Part shown: positions 43,689-51,190 of the stretch, piece by piece
Layout of the letters: every line of letters begins with the position of its first letter
Numbering within the stretch: position 1 is the first letter of the stretch
Source: Nanobdellota archaeon
Lineage (GTDB): Archaea; Nanobdellota; Nanobdellia; Woesearchaeales; UBA9642
Direction: 5' to 3'
Length of the DNA: 64,000 nucleotides
Assembly: GCA_021813435.1 (NCBI GenBank)
Contig: JAKAKR010000013.1
Coordinates: forward strand, 1-64,000
Notes under the pieces: generated by a model
What the model saw: only the letters and a program-made list of their open reading frames with translations
What the model was told of the DNA's origin: nothing
Database searches by the model: none
Translations under genes and position numbers: made by a program

Positions 43689-43729
43689 AAAACGTAACAT
43701 TTATATATTAGTTAGTTTTACTATGAGTT

Positions 43730-44149
43730 ATGACAATCCTCTACGATCAATATAATCTTCCTGAGAACATCTTCGAGATCATCTTTGCAACAGAACAACA
43801 GGTCGTTGTCGCAAAACTTCTCATTGAAGAGATGAAGCAGCATGGCGGGGAAATCGGAAAGACCGAGATGAGTGTTTTTGCAACAGCATTGCATGAAGGA
43901 AAACTGATTGATGAAGAGACCAACCAATTCGGCCAGAAGAAAAAAGTCACACTCTCGTATAACAAAAGGCAGTTTTATGATCGCATCCTCACTCCGATGA
44001 AGAGCATGGGGCTTATTGACTATGACATGTACAAGAAGACCTATAAGGTTTCAGACAAGTTCAATAAGAACATGATGAAGATCGGCATGCTCTGGCTTTA
44101 TGAGATGCGAAAACCCGCACAGGCACATACGCTCAGTATAAAAAAATAA
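43730..44149 (+). CDS. Hypothetical small protein, possibly winged-helix DNA-binding
   Basis: This 139-residue protein has no family I can name. The predicted helices and the basic segment LSYNKRQFYDRILTPMKSMG followed by LIDYDMYKKTYKVSDKF read like a winged helix (recognition helix then beta wing). The TATA box at 43700-43709 gives a leaderless start. The operator-like GTATAC cluster directly upstream would fit autoregulation (inference). The following 160 bases hold an inverted repeat. Confidence 0.65.
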   Translation: MTILYDQYNLPENIFEIIFATEQQVVVAKLLIEEMKQHGGEIGKTEMSVFATALHEGKLIDEETNQFGQKKKVTLSYNKRQFYDRILTPMKSMGLIDYDMYKKTYKVSDKFNKNMMKIGMLWLYEMRKPAQAHTLSIKK

Positions 44150-44174
44150 GAGGTCACTAACTCACGTTTAAAGT

Positions 44175-44253
44175 AAACACTCGCTTCCTGCTTGCATTTC
44201 TAAATTCTACCCACTCACCCCACAAACAACCCCGGTAGGAAGCGTTAGTGTTT
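44175..44253. repeat. Long inverted repeat, possible structured RNA
   Basis: AAACACTCGCTTCCT (44175-44189) pairs with AGGAAGCGTTAGTGTTT (44237-44253) as two seven-base helices around an unequal bulge. The 47-base loop is rich in C and A. T-rich sequence follows. It may be a terminator, a small RNA or a miniature element end. Confidence 0.4.
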
Positions 44254-44310
44254 CTTTATTTCCATTTTCGTATACTAGAATTCAAAAAAATACATTAATA
44301 TGGTGTAACA

Positions 44311-44493
44311 ATGGATGATTATATTGGAATGATAAACGAGGGAATCCCGATTGCTGCGCCCGAGATCATTGATGCAGAGCATCCCTGGATGCCGACTGAT
44401 CGTGTTGCAGGCGCATTCAGGCTCTCTATTGAGCACAATATCCCAGTCACTGAAATCATGTTCGGCAGGACAAACACACAAGGGTATCAATGA
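44311..44493 (+). CDS. Hypothetical 60-residue protein
   Basis: It starts MDDYIGMINEGIPIAAPEII. No family recognised and no membrane segment. GGTGTAAC lies just before the ATG. A GTATAC site at 44270-44275, like those before the gene at 43730, suggests shared control. The composition looks coding. Confidence 0.5.
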   Translation: MDDYIGMINEGIPIAAPEIIDAEHPWMPTDRVAGAFRLSIEHNIPVTEIMFGRTNTQGYQ

Positions 44494-44528
44494 TAAACAA
44501 TATAAAGCATGAGTGATTATCTTCAGGT

Positions 44529-44882
44529 ATGGCAAACAAAAAATTACGATTTGACGAATTCGATGCTTCTGAATCAAAACTTTTTGCATTTATCGGAGTA
44601 TTTCTTCTGATTATTGGCTTTTTCCTCGTGTATGGCCTACGCCGCCGGGATAAATATGCAATGTTCTACGCAAAACAAGGCATTGTACTATTTGTTTTGG
44701 CGCTCATTGCAGCGATTGCAACAGCAATCCTGGGATGGATCCCGATTGTTGGCGCAATTATCGGCGCAGTATGCTGGATTGTCTTTCTTGCATTCTGGCT
44801 CTTAGGGCTTGTCTACAGCCTCTCAAACAAAGAGCAATGGCTGCCGCTTATCGGAAAATATGCAAAGATGATTACTGTATAA
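44529..44882 (+). CDS. DUF4870-like membrane protein
   Basis: This 117-residue protein has three or four hydrophobic segments. The pattern FYAKQGIVLFVLALI ... WLLGLVYSLSNKEQWLPLIG resembles the DUF4870/Tic20-like small membrane proteins. AATATAAAG near 44500 lies about 27 bases before the ATG (leaderless). It faces pyrG tail to tail with 21 bases between. Confidence 0.65.
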   Translation: MANKKLRFDEFDASESKLFAFIGVFLLIIGFFLVYGLRRRDKYAMFYAKQGIVLFVLALIAAIATAILGWIPIVGAIIGAVCWIVFLAFWLLGLVYSLSNKEQWLPLIGKYAKMITV

Positions 44883-44903
44883 CTGCGCAGAAAATTGCAA
44901 TAA

Positions 44904-46532
44904 TTATTTTTTGCATGCCTTGACAAATCCGTCAAATAATGGCGCAGGTTTCAGAAGCGATGACTTGAATTCTGGATGCGCCTGTGTCGCAACAAAGAAT
45001 TTGTGATTTGACAGTTCAATAAATTCTACAAGCGATCCATCAGGGCTCATGCCTGAAAAGATGAGTCCTTTTTCTTGCAATACTGCATGATACGCAGGAT
45101 TGACTTCATAGCGATGACGATGACGCTCAAACACTATCGCAGCGCCGTATAATTGGTGGACCAGTGTTGCAGGCTTCAAATGCGCAGGATACGCGCCAAG
45201 CCGCATAGTCCCGCCCTTTGCATGGATTGCCTTTTGTTCAGGCAGAATATCGATGACAGGATTTGTGGTGTGATCATTGATCTCAGAACTATTCGCATCA
45301 TGCAAACCGCAGACATTGCGCGCAAACTCGATGACTGCCATCTGCAATCCATAGCATAACCCTAAGAAAGGGATATTGTGCTCGCGGCAATACTGGATTG
45401 CCTTCATTTTTCCCTCAACACCCGTTCCCCCGAATCCGCCCGGGATAACAATCCCATCAAAGGATGAAAGAAGCGCAGTCATATTAGCGCCAGGCTCTTC
45501 CAATTGCTTGGAGTCCATCCAGGTGAGGTGCAGTTTAAGGCAGTATTTTGCGCAGGCATGCTTTAATGCCTCATTGACTGAAAGATAGGAATCTGCGAGC
45601 TGATATTCGCCGATATTGAAATATTTTCCAATCATTGCAATACGCACTGACCCTTCAGGATGCGTGATACAGTCAACAGTATGCGACCAGTCTGCAAGTG
45701 AAGCACCATTCTTATGCTCCAGATGCAATGATTCAAGAATTTTCTCTCCCAATCCTTCTTTTTGCAGATCAAGTGGCACTACATAGACAGTGTTTGCAGT
45801 GCCTTTGCCGATAACATCAGGCATTGAGATGATGTGGGATGATTTGATGTTCGAGTATTCAGCGATCTTTTTCTTGCGTACTTCATCAAGGGCATTTTTT
45901 CCGCGGCAGAGAACAAAATCCGGCTGGATACCATTCTCGCGCAGCAACTTGATGGATAGTTGTGTCGGCTTTGTCTTCATCTCATCAATATGGCTTGGGA
46001 TCGGCAGGTAGGTCACAAGGATATAACAGATGTTTTCCTTGCCGATCAGTGTCTCAAGATTGCGCAATGCAAAAAGAAATGCCGTATTCTCGAAATCGCC
46101 CACAGTCCCGCCAATCTCTACGAGCGCGATATCATAATCCCTGCTCGATTCAAGGATGCGATTTTTGATCTCGTCAGTGATGTGCGGGATGAATTGGACT
46201 GTGTGACCCAAGAATTCTCCCCGACGCTCTTTTTCAATCACTGCCCGGTATACTTGCCCGGTCGTGATATTATTTTTTTTAGGGATCGACTCGCCCAGAA
46301 ACCGCTCATAGGTCCCCAGGTCCTGATCAGTCTCACCGCCATCGTCAGTAACCCAGACCTCGCCATGCTCTGTCGGGCGCATGGTGCCGGCATCACAATT
46401 GATGTAGGGATCGATCTTTATTGCAGTAACACGATACCCATATTCCTTCATGATCCGTCCAATGGACGCAGTGGCAACTCCCTTGCCGACTCCAGAAATA
46501 ACCCCGCCTGCCACGACAATGAACTTTGTCAT
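44904..46532 (-). CDS. pyrG: CTP synthase
   Basis: It converts UTP to CTP using glutamine. The 542 residues hold the N-terminal amidoligase (VVAGGVISGVGKGVATASIG, with the P-loop-like GVGKG) and a C-terminal class I glutaminase. In the latter LGLCYGLQMA carries the nucleophile Cys and THPEFKSS the His-x-Glu pair (QAHPEF). ATG 46532 is chosen: a TATATAAA element (46553-46565) lies about 26 bases upstream, and the extra 16 codons of the longer reading cover the promoter. Confidence 0.96.
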   Translation of the reverse strand: MTKFIVVAGGVISGVGKGVATASIGRIMKEYGYRVTAIKIDPYINCDAGTMRPTEHGEVWVTDDGGETDQDLGTYERFLGESIPKKNNITTGQVYRAVIEKERRGEFLGHTVQFIPHITDEIKNRILESSRDYDIALVEIGGTVGDFENTAFLFALRNLETLIGKENICYILVTYLPIPSHIDEMKTKPTQLSIKLLRENGIQPDFVLCRGKNALDEVRKKKIAEYSNIKSSHIISMPDVIGKGTANTVYVVPLDLQKEGLGEKILESLHLEHKNGASLADWSHTVDCITHPEGSVRIAMIGKYFNIGEYQLADSYLSVNEALKHACAKYCLKLHLTWMDSKQLEEPGANMTALLSSFDGIVIPGGFGGTGVEGKMKAIQYCREHNIPFLGLCYGLQMAVIEFARNVCGLHDANSSEINDHTTNPVIDILPEQKAIHAKGGTMRLGAYPAHLKPATLVHQLYGAAIVFERHRHRYEVNPAYHAVLQEKGLIFSGMSPDGSLVEFIELSNHKFFVATQAHPEFKSSLLKPAPLFDGFVKACKK

Positions 46533-46605
46533 GGAATAATTCACGCAACAAAGATATATAAAAATATTTTGATTAAGCATACACTCCGCATAAAATAAAA
46601 AGCAA

Positions 46606-46615
46606 ATTTATAAAC
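46606..46615 (+). promoter_or_regulatory. TATA box of tRNA-Ala
   Basis: ATTTATAAAC is centred 28-29 bases before the first tRNA base. Confidence 0.6.
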
Positions 46616-46638
46616 TGACTAAAACTTTTGAAAAACAT

Positions 46639-46730
46639 GGGCGGGTAGTTCAATCCGGCAGAACGTCCCGTTGGCTATACTCTCAATACTGAAATCGGGA
46701 AGGCTCCGGGTTCAAATCCCGGCTCGTCCA
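46639..46730 (+). tRNA. tRNA-Ala (anticodon GGC) with an 18-base intron
   Basis: The acceptor stem GGGCGGG/CTCGTCC contains G3-U70, the alanine identity pair, with discriminator A. The D stem is GTTC/GAAC, the anticodon stem TCCCG/CGGGA and the T arm CCGGG-TTCAAAT-CCCGG. Anticodon GGC is at 46673-46675. The intron is 46677-46694, at the canonical site. The 3' end forms the attachment site of the island. Confidence 0.94.
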
Positions 46731-46814
46731 TTATGCCTATTGGGTCAGATTGCAGGGACAGTGGCGTTGTGGTCCACTTTACTGTGACACCTTCCTCTTT
46801 GTTTGTCGACTATA
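46721..46814 (+). repeat. Attachment-like repeat A (tRNA-Ala 3' end plus element left end)
   Basis: The 94 bases from GGCTCGTCCA in the tRNA 3' end onwards recur without gaps at 55922-56015 with 83 identical positions. The sequence beyond the tRNA is therefore the left end of a mobile element, present twice. Confidence 0.85.
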
Positions 46815-46848
46815 AAGTGACGAGATTGTATTGCATTTTCACCACTCC

Positions 46849-46858
46849 TTTTATAAAT
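46849..46858 (+). promoter_or_regulatory. TATA box of the integrase-like gene
   Basis: CTTTTATAAAT is centred about 26 bases before ATG 46880, and GAGGAG lies directly before that ATG. Confidence 0.5.
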
Positions 46859-46879
46859 CATGCGAGCTATAAGAGGAGT

Positions 46880-47278
46880 ATGAGGACTATTTTAACTAAT
46901 AATTCTGGGCAACAAGAAGTTGACCCCTACAATACTCGCGGACATTACGAAATTTGGTTAAAGAGCATTACCAAAGATGGCGGTATTGATTATTATACAT
47001 GTAAAAATATTTCTAGAGAAGGAAGCGAATGTATTACAAAATATATTCTTGATTTGTACTATGGAAGAAATTTAGCCAGAGGAACACGAAAGGGTCGCCG
47101 AAGTTATAATCATTTAGTTAATACTCGTACACGATTACAAAAAATAGTAAACTACCGCGGGCTGAAGCCCGCGGCGTTCAGGCGTAGGCGAGCAGCGTTT
47201 GTTGAGGCATTCGCGTATGATTTTCCCAGTGCTTCTTCTGACTCTCTGCGACGTATATCCTTACGGTTTCAGCGGTGA
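46880..47278 (+). pseudogene. Truncated tyrosine-recombinase-like gene, interrupted by an IS200-type element
   Basis: From ATG 46880 about 90 residues look like the core-binding (SAM-like) domain of archaeal tyrosine recombinases: HYEIWLKSITKDGGIDYYTC, SECITKYILDLYYGRNLARG, then GRRSYNHLVNTRTRLQKIV. At about 47150 the frame runs into the hairpin end of the IS and reads IS sequence to 47278. The catalytic domain with the Arg-His-Arg-Tyr residues is missing from the window. Position next to the tRNA end fits an integrase. The family call rests on pattern only. Confidence 0.55.
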
Positions 47279-47816
47279 CGACTCCAACAGTACGATAGAA
47301 GTATCCCGCAGTCCAGAATTTGTCACCCCAGAGTTTGTCCTCGAACAAGTAAGCGTAGTCACGACGGAGGGCGCGGCTAATCGCGCCCTTAAATCGCTGC
47401 GCGAGATCAGCAATTCCCCATCGCTTCCAGTTCGTGATGAACAAATGGGCATGGTCAGGACCATAGTCAAGGGCTGCAAGAGTCACGTCGAGCTTACGCG
47501 CCTGTTCAATGAACAGGCTCGTCACGATATCGCGCAAAATACGCGACTCAAACACGCCACGCCGATAGGCAGGCGTGAACTGCAAGTGCAGGTTCGATTC
47601 ACCCACAGTGTGGGCACTGGCCAGTAAGACGTTCGCACTCATGTTAGCCACCTCAGAAAGTTTTTTATTCTTAGCCAACATAGCTCCCGCTATGTTGATC
47701 TTTGGTTTCGAGCCGGCAACGGCTCGAAATCCAAGGTTTCTGAGTAAAAGGTATAGAAAAAGATGACGATACTATCCGCGTTTCAGCACGCTTTTCATCT
47801 CCGGACTGAAGCCCGG
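47155..47816. mobile_element. IS200-type insertion sequence inside the island
   Basis: One tnpA gene lies between a perfect palindrome CCGCGGGC-TGAA-GCCCGCGG (47155-47174) and a related hairpin CCGGACTGAAGCCCGG (47801-47816). Both ends share CTGAAGCCCG. There is no tnpB. It is unrelated in detail to the IS at 37765 (different ends, low protein similarity). Confidence 0.75.
47178..47642 (-). CDS. tnpA: IS200/IS605-family Y1 transposase TnpA (second type)
   Basis: 154 residues. The HUH site is PDHAHLFIT; the nucleophile Tyr lies in VRIYVAESQKKHW; ESNLHLQFTPAYRRGVF is the N-terminal landmark. ATG 47642 lies five bases after GAGGTGG, so the longer reading from 47681 is not used. The gene looks intact. 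Its insertion broke the integrase-like gene. Confidence 0.9.
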   Translation of the reverse strand: MSANVLLASAHTVGESNLHLQFTPAYRRGVFESRILRDIVTSLFIEQARKLDVTLAALDYGPDHAHLFITNWKRWGIADLAQRFKGAISRALRRDYAYLFEDKLWGDKFWTAGYFYRTVGVVTAETVRIYVAESQKKHWENHTRMPQQTLLAYA

Positions 47817-47871
47817 CAAGGGTTCAAGCGTGGAAACGCGCCCTAAAAAAATTCGCAGAAAACTACTAAAA

Positions 47872-48249
47872 CTATTTCTTACTAACTTTATTCATACCGT
47901 CAACAACCAATTTAATTAATATAACAACAAGTCCAACCATAAATAGGAAATAAATTCTATATAATCCCTCAAGAGCGAAGTAAATTAAAATGAATATACT
48001 TGCAAATACGCCAGTCCAATAACCAATCTTAAAAGATTGCCGATACATTGCATATTTCTGTCTCCAATCAAAAAACCACCAAATAACAAATAAAATAATA
48101 GCAGCGCCCAATATCGGAAGAATATAATGCCAACATAAAGACCAATCAGTAGGAATTAAATTTTTAGAAACATCAAAAGACAAAGGAGCAATAATTCCTG
48201 ACAAAATACTTGCACAAATATTGTTTACTATTTCCCGAGTCAGAGTCAT
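47872..48249 (-). CDS. Small four-helix membrane protein of the island
   Basis: This 125-residue protein has hydrophobic segments at about 42-60, 77-93 and 97-115, plus an amphipathic start. No family recognised. ATATAAATA (about 48271-48280) on the minus strand lies 27 bases before the ATG, giving a leaderless mRNA. The AT-rich DNA resembles the seven-gene operon. Confidence 0.6.
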   Translation of the reverse strand: MTLTREIVNNICASILSGIIAPLSFDVSKNLIPTDWSLCWHYILPILGAAIILFVIWWFFDWRQKYAMYRQSFKIGYWTGVFASIFILIYFALEGLYRIYFLFMVGLVVILIKLVVDGMNKVSKK

Positions 48250-48715
48250 AACTGCCTAATTGTTCGCGCGATATAAATAGTTTATGTTTAATGGTCCAAA
48301 AGCGCAAACCAACACCAAATAATAAAACGATATCGGAATAAAGCCAATAAATGCGTAATTTAATCTAGCCAAATGTTTCTCTAAGGAGATGCATACTTCC
48401 GGGCACTATTTAGGCTAGATTTTTATTTATGCCTCGTCGTAAAGTGCGTGAATATTGGCTAGATTCAGGCTATAGGTCGACCATATAATAACGGGCAACA
48501 TTTAGGGTCTTAAAACGGCAGAAAACGCAGAATTCTGCAAGATAAGGCGAAAAACTGGCTCTTGGCGACGAGCGTATGGACGAGTAAAATCCGCCAGGTT
48601 TACGGGAGGCGGTAGGACATACTTCCGGGCAAAAAACACGCCAGATTTTTCCAGAACTCATCGACGATGACCTATGGAATTGTCCGCCGGATTCTCGCCA
48701 GACTCGCCACCGGCG
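48250..48715. other. Gene-free stretch with direct and inverted repeats
   Basis: No convincing ORF is present. A direct repeat of 33 bases occurs at 48392-48424 and 48618-48650: CATACTTCCGGGCA, 8 variable bases, then GCYAGATTTTT. An inverted repeat AATCTAGCC (48362-48370) / GGCTAGATT (48413-48421) frames the first copy. The stretch is more GC-rich than the genes beside it. It could be a remnant of mobile DNA or a regulatory region. Confidence 0.5.
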
Positions 48716-49351
48716 ATGAAGAAAAATATGAAAATATTATTAAGCGGGCATAAAATTAATAAATACTATCGAAATAAGAAAAATATGGTTTTCAAACACC
48801 CACACCGGTACGGACTTATGTTAATGGTCTCTAAAAAAAATTATGCTCATTTAGAAAAATACAAAGCAGAATTAGATCCATACATAAAATTTTATATGAA
48901 ACCAGATTTTTTTGATGATATAGCGCCACAACACATTTCTATATGTTATTTTAGCTATCCAGAAAAATATCCTGAAGAAATTGCTTCAAAATTGGTCCCA
49001 AAAATTAACACAGTTATAAAAAAACACCTGCCACTAAAAATTAAAATAAAAGGCCTAATGGGTGGTTGGGAGATTGGACTGGGCGCACCCGCAATACTGT
49101 GGAATATCATTTCATTCGATAACATTAATACAGTGCACCACGAGATAATAGCTGCACTTAAGAACGACATAGAACATTTTAATGATCCGGAAACCGACTT
49201 TACACCACATATAGGTATAGCGTTAGGAAAAGCGGAAGATACAACAATTCTTAAAGAAATTATTGAGAAATCAAAAAACGATCCAATAATTGAATTGACA
49301 ATAGATCGTGTATATATCTTTTATCCGAATGGACCTAAACAGATATTCTAA
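48716..49351 (+). CDS. 2H phosphoesterase-like protein
   Basis: About 211 residues. Two motifs fit the 2H superfamily (2'-5' RNA ligase / cyclic phosphodiesterase): QHISICYF (H-x-S) at about residue 78 and FTPHIGIALG near residue 172. Members open 2',3'-cyclic phosphates or cleave 2'-5' bonds in RNA and nucleotides. The start is uncertain: ATG 48716 or ATG 48728; the reading from 48674 enters the repeat-bearing stretch. The gene meets the PHP gene tail to tail with a 17-base overlap. Confidence 0.65.
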   Translation: MKKNMKILLSGHKINKYYRNKKNMVFKHPHRYGLMLMVSKKNYAHLEKYKAELDPYIKFYMKPDFFDDIAPQHISICYFSYPEKYPEEIASKLVPKINTVIKKHLPLKIKIKGLMGGWEIGLGAPAILWNIISFDNINTVHHEIIAALKNDIEHFNDPETDFTPHIGIALGKAEDTTILKEIIEKSKNDPIIELTIDRVYIFYPNGPKQIF

Positions 49352-50156
49352 CAGTATGAACATATTTTTGTTCAAAATAAACAATTTCAGAAATATTTCT
49401 CTTCTGGAGTTCAGTTATAATTAACGGAATATTCTTTCCAATAGTCGCAGGTTCGTGAGCGTCAGAACCTAAAGTTAATTTTACGTCAAGATTATTCGCT
49501 AACGTAATTAAATCAAAGTTAGGATATGATTCGCCTAAATGATGATTTTTTTTACTGTCTGTTAAAGGATCGTACATGTCTTTAGTAAGTCCAGAACAGT
49601 TTATTTCATAACCAACGTTATGTTTTTTACAAAGCTGTAATATTTCTAAAAAAGAATCTATTACTTGAGTGGGTTTTATCCCCGCTCTCAAAATAATATC
49701 AGGATGAGCTAATGCCGTATACATATTTGATGTTATAGCATTTTTTAAATAAGTAAAATAAGTATTAACCACTACAGGATTTTTGAATTGCTCAAAATCC
49801 CAAACACTAATTTTATCTTCATTAACATCAATAAAGTGTACTGATCCATATACGAAATCTAATTCATTTGATAAAATGATATTTTTTATAAATTCTTCAT
49901 GCAAGGGAGAATAATCCATTTCCAGTCCTGCCAAAATTTTTATATAAGAGGAATATTTTGAACGCATAATATTGATTTCTAATAAATATTCTTTTGTTTC
50001 TTCAATATTCATTCGATTTTCACAATCAAATGGCAATGGTCCATGTTCAGAAAATCCGATTATTTCTAAATTCTTATCGATAGCACTAAGTATGACTTCT
50101 TCTATATCGCCTATACCGTGATGCGATCGTTTGGTGTGTATATGACAGTCAATCAT
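49335..50156 (-). CDS. PHP-family phosphatase (histidinol-phosphatase-like)
   Basis: The 273 residues carry the whole set of PHP metal ligands: DCHIHTKRSHHG, GFSEHGPLPF, GLEMDY, YGSVHF, LAHPD, EINCSG and GSDAHEP. This matches the HisK/HisJ type that hydrolyses histidinol phosphate. No other histidine biosynthesis gene is present, so in this operon it more likely removes a phosphate from an intermediate of the unknown pathway. It is the last of seven coupled genes: its start overlaps the radical SAM stop by four bases. Confidence 0.9.
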   Translation of the reverse strand: MIDCHIHTKRSHHGIGDIEEVILSAIDKNLEIIGFSEHGPLPFDCENRMNIEETKEYLLEINIMRSKYSSYIKILAGLEMDYSPLHEEFIKNIILSNELDFVYGSVHFIDVNEDKISVWDFEQFKNPVVVNTYFTYLKNAITSNMYTALAHPDIILRAGIKPTQVIDSFLEILQLCKKHNVGYEINCSGLTKDMYDPLTDSKKNHHLGESYPNFDLITLANNLDVKLTLGSDAHEPATIGKNIPLIITELQKRNISEIVYFEQKYVHTVRISV

Positions 50157-51190
50157 TTTAACCCCTTGATTGTCTTTAAAAATAATTCAGGATATTTTTC
50201 AGATATTACTCGCACAACCCAATAAGGATTATTTATTTTCTCAATATCTCTGGCGATAATTTTATGAGTATTCAATTTAGAAATAATTTCTTTGAATGAT
50301 CGATTATATAGTTTATTTATAATTTCATTATGTTCGACTTCTTGTAGTAATTTATTAATAGATAATTCATCAAAAAAAATATTTCCTACGGATTTGTATT
50401 CTATTCCATAAAAGAAAATATCGCCAGTATTTTTTATAGTGATATCCAATCCTTTTTTTTGTTCGGAAATATGCCCCATTGTAAAAGGAACACCATTTTT
50501 ATTTTCCAACAAGTTGATATAGTCTAACATAGGAAACAAGTGTTTATTGAAGGCACCATTATTGTTTACTATGTTCTTATAATGTATGATTATTTCTTTA
50601 TCATGCATATGTACCGCATCAACCAATGGAGACCGTTCTTCAATTAGTGGGCTATTATCTATAGTTGAAAGTATTTTATAGATATGAGTTCGTGTAGCGT
50701 TTTTATATTCCAATAGCCCTCTAACTGCAATACTAACTTTGTTTGAATTAGAATTTAGATGATATTTAAAAAAATCTACATAGTTACGCATATCTATTTG
50801 AGAAATATGAAATGGATCGATACTTAATCGAATAGAATAGTAATCATTTTTATCCAAGGATTTTTGTTCCAGGGTACTGAGATAATCTTGAATTGCTACA
50901 TCCCACCCGCCATTAGTAATAATTTGAAAAGAATTATTGCCTGTTGATAGATCCAAAATTTCATTTATGCAATCAAAGTTTTTCGAGGGCTCTCCTTCTC
51001 CGCTAAGAACTACTAACCCCGTATCATCGTGATTAATGATATTTGAAACATTTTTTCTCGAATAATCATTCAATTTTAAATGAAGCGGTACATCCGTATG
51101 CTTATCTTTGTACATGCAGATCTTACAAGTTAAATTACATTCATCAGTTACATCAAAATATACTAAATGATTAGTTAATTTATTGTCCAT
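50153..51190 (-). CDS. Radical SAM protein
   Basis: This 345-residue protein has the cluster motif CNLTCKIC (C-x3-C-x2-C, residues 18-25) at the N-terminus. VLSGEGEP follows as the GGE-like SAM-binding motif. No SPASM-type Cys set is seen at the C-terminus. It generates a 5'-deoxyadenosyl radical; the substrate is unknown. It overlaps the upstream nucleotidyltransferase gene by 11 bases and the PHP gene by four. Confidence 0.85.
   Translation of the reverse strand: MDNKLTNHLVYFDVTDECNLTCKICMYKDKHTDVPLHLKLNDYSRKNVSNIINHDDTGLVVLSGEGEPSKNFDCINEILDLSTGNNSFQIITNGGWDVAIQDYLSTLEQKSLDKNDYYSIRLSIDPFHISQIDMRNYVDFFKYHLNSNSNKVSIAVRGLLEYKNATRTHIYKILSTIDNSPLIEERSPLVDAVHMHDKEIIIHYKNIVNNNGAFNKHLFPMLDYINLLENKNGVPFTMGHISEQKKGLDITIKNTGDIFFYGIEYKSVGNIFFDELSINKLLQEVEHNEIINKLYNRSFKEIISKLNTHKIIARDIEKINNPYWVVRVISEKYPELFLKTIKGLK

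Noticed and set aside
37765-47816. TnpB/IscB nuclease partners of the two IS200-type elements
   Set aside because: Neither element contains or adjoins a protein with the RuvC-like or zinc motifs of TnpB.
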